From NCBI GenBank assembly GCA_024691065.1, contig JAILOA010000324.1, forward strand, positions 1-14,703: a DNA stretch of 14,703 bases, in the 5' to 3' direction. This document shows positions 14,027 through 14,703 of the stretch, piece by piece. A program made the position numbers and the translations under genes. The notes under the pieces were generated by a model. The model made no database searches. It saw only the letters and a list, made by a program, of their open reading frames with translations, and had not been told where the DNA came from. The stretch is from Lachnospiraceae bacterium. Its GTDB lineage: Bacteria > Bacillota > Clostridia > Lachnospirales > Lachnospiraceae. Position 1 is the first letter of the stretch; each line of letters opens with the position of its first letter.

Positions 14027-14703
14027 ATGTACAGAAAGGCAAGAGCTGTGAATAGAAAAAATGCAAATCGCAGAAACATGGTACTCGCTGTATTGGCTGT
14101 GTTTATTGTTACATTTGCTGCATTTTATTTACATCATATTATGTCCTCGAAAGCTGATACGCCAACATCCAGAGGTGTTGTAAATGAGCTTACTGAATTT
14201 AATAAGGACATGACTTATGATTCTTCTACAAAAACCTGGATGAGAAATGATTCCTATGATTCAACATTGGGAACTGCTGATAATCCATTCCTGGTTCTTG
14301 AGATTGTTCCAACTAACTTTTATTCATATTTTGGATATATGATTGACGGATGTCAGCCAATGAATTTAGGTAAGCTTTGGACCCAGAATACTCCTGACAG
14401 GATGAATAATGGTAATCCATGGCAGAGTTTAGCTAATATCGGTGCTGAATATGCTAATCTTGAAAAGTGTTTTGCTGATGAGCATGAATATGAAGAGGTT
14501 AATTATAAGGGTAAGACAAGTACTCAGGTTAACCAGCAGTATTATACTGAAAACTGGAGCTATAAGAATGAAGAGCTTAAGGCTATAGGTTATTATGAGT
14601 ATGTAGGTGAAGGAAAGGGTAACTTTAATTTCTCCGGTACCTATGCTGATAATTCAGGTGTTATTGCTGAAGGAACTGTATATAGACCACAGTTTACTCA
14701 GAC
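14027..14703 (+). CDS. N-terminally anchored extracytoplasmic protein of unknown function (partial, runs off the window)
   Basis: The first 225 codons of a longer gene; no stop occurs before the window end. ATG 14027 follows GGAGG at 14015-14019. The N-terminus is strongly basic (seven Arg/Lys in the first 16 residues). A single hydrophobic helix at about 18-36 follows, so the rest should lie outside the membrane. It is not a prepilin: there is no G|FxxxE junction. There is also no lipobox. The soluble part is rich in Asn, Tyr, Asp and Thr and includes N-P-F-L-V-L-E-I-V-P (86-95), followed by Y-F-G-Y-M-I-D-G-C-Q-P (about 101-111). I recall similar L-E-I-V-P...G-Y-x-I-x-G motifs in large uncharacterised proteins of Clostridia (possibly the DUF5057 family), but this is unverified. 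Its place after the minor pilins suggests a surface partner of the pilus, perhaps an adhesin or assembly factor. That function is inference only. Confidence 0.75.
   Translation, partial: MYRKARAVNRKNANRRNMVLAVLAVFIVTFAAFYLHHIMSSKADTPTSRGVVNELTEFNKDMTYDSSTKTWMRNDSYDSTLGTADNPFLVLEIVPTNFYSYFGYMIDGCQPMNLGKLWTQNTPDRMNNGNPWQSLANIGAEYANLEKCFADEHEYEEVNYKGKTSTQVNQQYYTENWSYKNEELKAIGYYEYVGEGKGNFNFSGTYADNSGVIAEGTVYRPQFTQ

Noticed and set aside
1..14703. CRISPR arrays, tRNA or rRNA genes, insertion sequences, attachment sites
   Set aside because: No regularly spaced direct repeats, cloverleaf-like segments, transposase-like proteins or terminal inverted repeats were seen by eye.

Overview
The window is AT-rich DNA with many ATA, AAA and AAT codons. 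It has well-formed AGGAGG-type ribosome binding sites, occasional GTG and TTG starts, and a complete set of inner-membrane type IV pilus parts without any secretin (PilQ) or PilP. This fits a low-GC Gram-positive anaerobe of the Clostridia, most likely Lachnospiraceae; the species cannot be read from the sequence. All supported genes lie on the + strand.

Layout. (1) 142-1737: a multi-pass membrane glycosyltransferase of the GT-C type (PMT/ArnT-like), with its own promoter-like sequence. (2) 1738-2060: a regulatory interval with two good sigma-A promoters, a perfect 10-bp inverted repeat and a doubtful 49-codon ORF. (3) 2061-3910: pilC (platform protein), then the probable major pilin gene pilA, followed by a hairpin terminator. 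(4) 4132-7767: pilD (prepilin peptidase), a fused pilM-pilN gene and pilO, closed by a strong terminator. (5) 7768-8383: about 600 bases without a credible gene, holding that terminator, a consensus promoter and a long AT-rich leader. (6) 8384-13801: four minor-pilin genes. Three have a canonical G|FxxxE prepilin signal. One is a very large (895 aa) PilX/GspK-like protein that lacks Glu5. (7) 13802-14026: a promoter and leader with a terminator-like hairpin. (8) 14027 to the window end: the start of a membrane-anchored, probably surface-exposed protein of unknown function.

How the genes work together. PilD trims and may N-methylate the prepilins. PilC and the PilMN-PilO complex form the membrane platform. 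PilA forms the fibre. The four minor pilins probably form the priming or tip complex, comparable to GspH-I-J-K or PilV-W-X, with the 895-aa protein as the likely tip or adhesive subunit. The assembly and retraction ATPases (PilB, PilT) are not in the window and must be encoded elsewhere if the machine works. The most interesting points are the giant beta-solenoid-like PilX-type protein, the fused PilMN with an acidic Ser/Thr-rich extracytoplasmic tail, the unknown anchored protein after the minor pilins, and the dense promoter and hairpin architecture between sub-operons. Nothing here is clearly a wholly new system; it is a type IV pilus locus with unusual parts.
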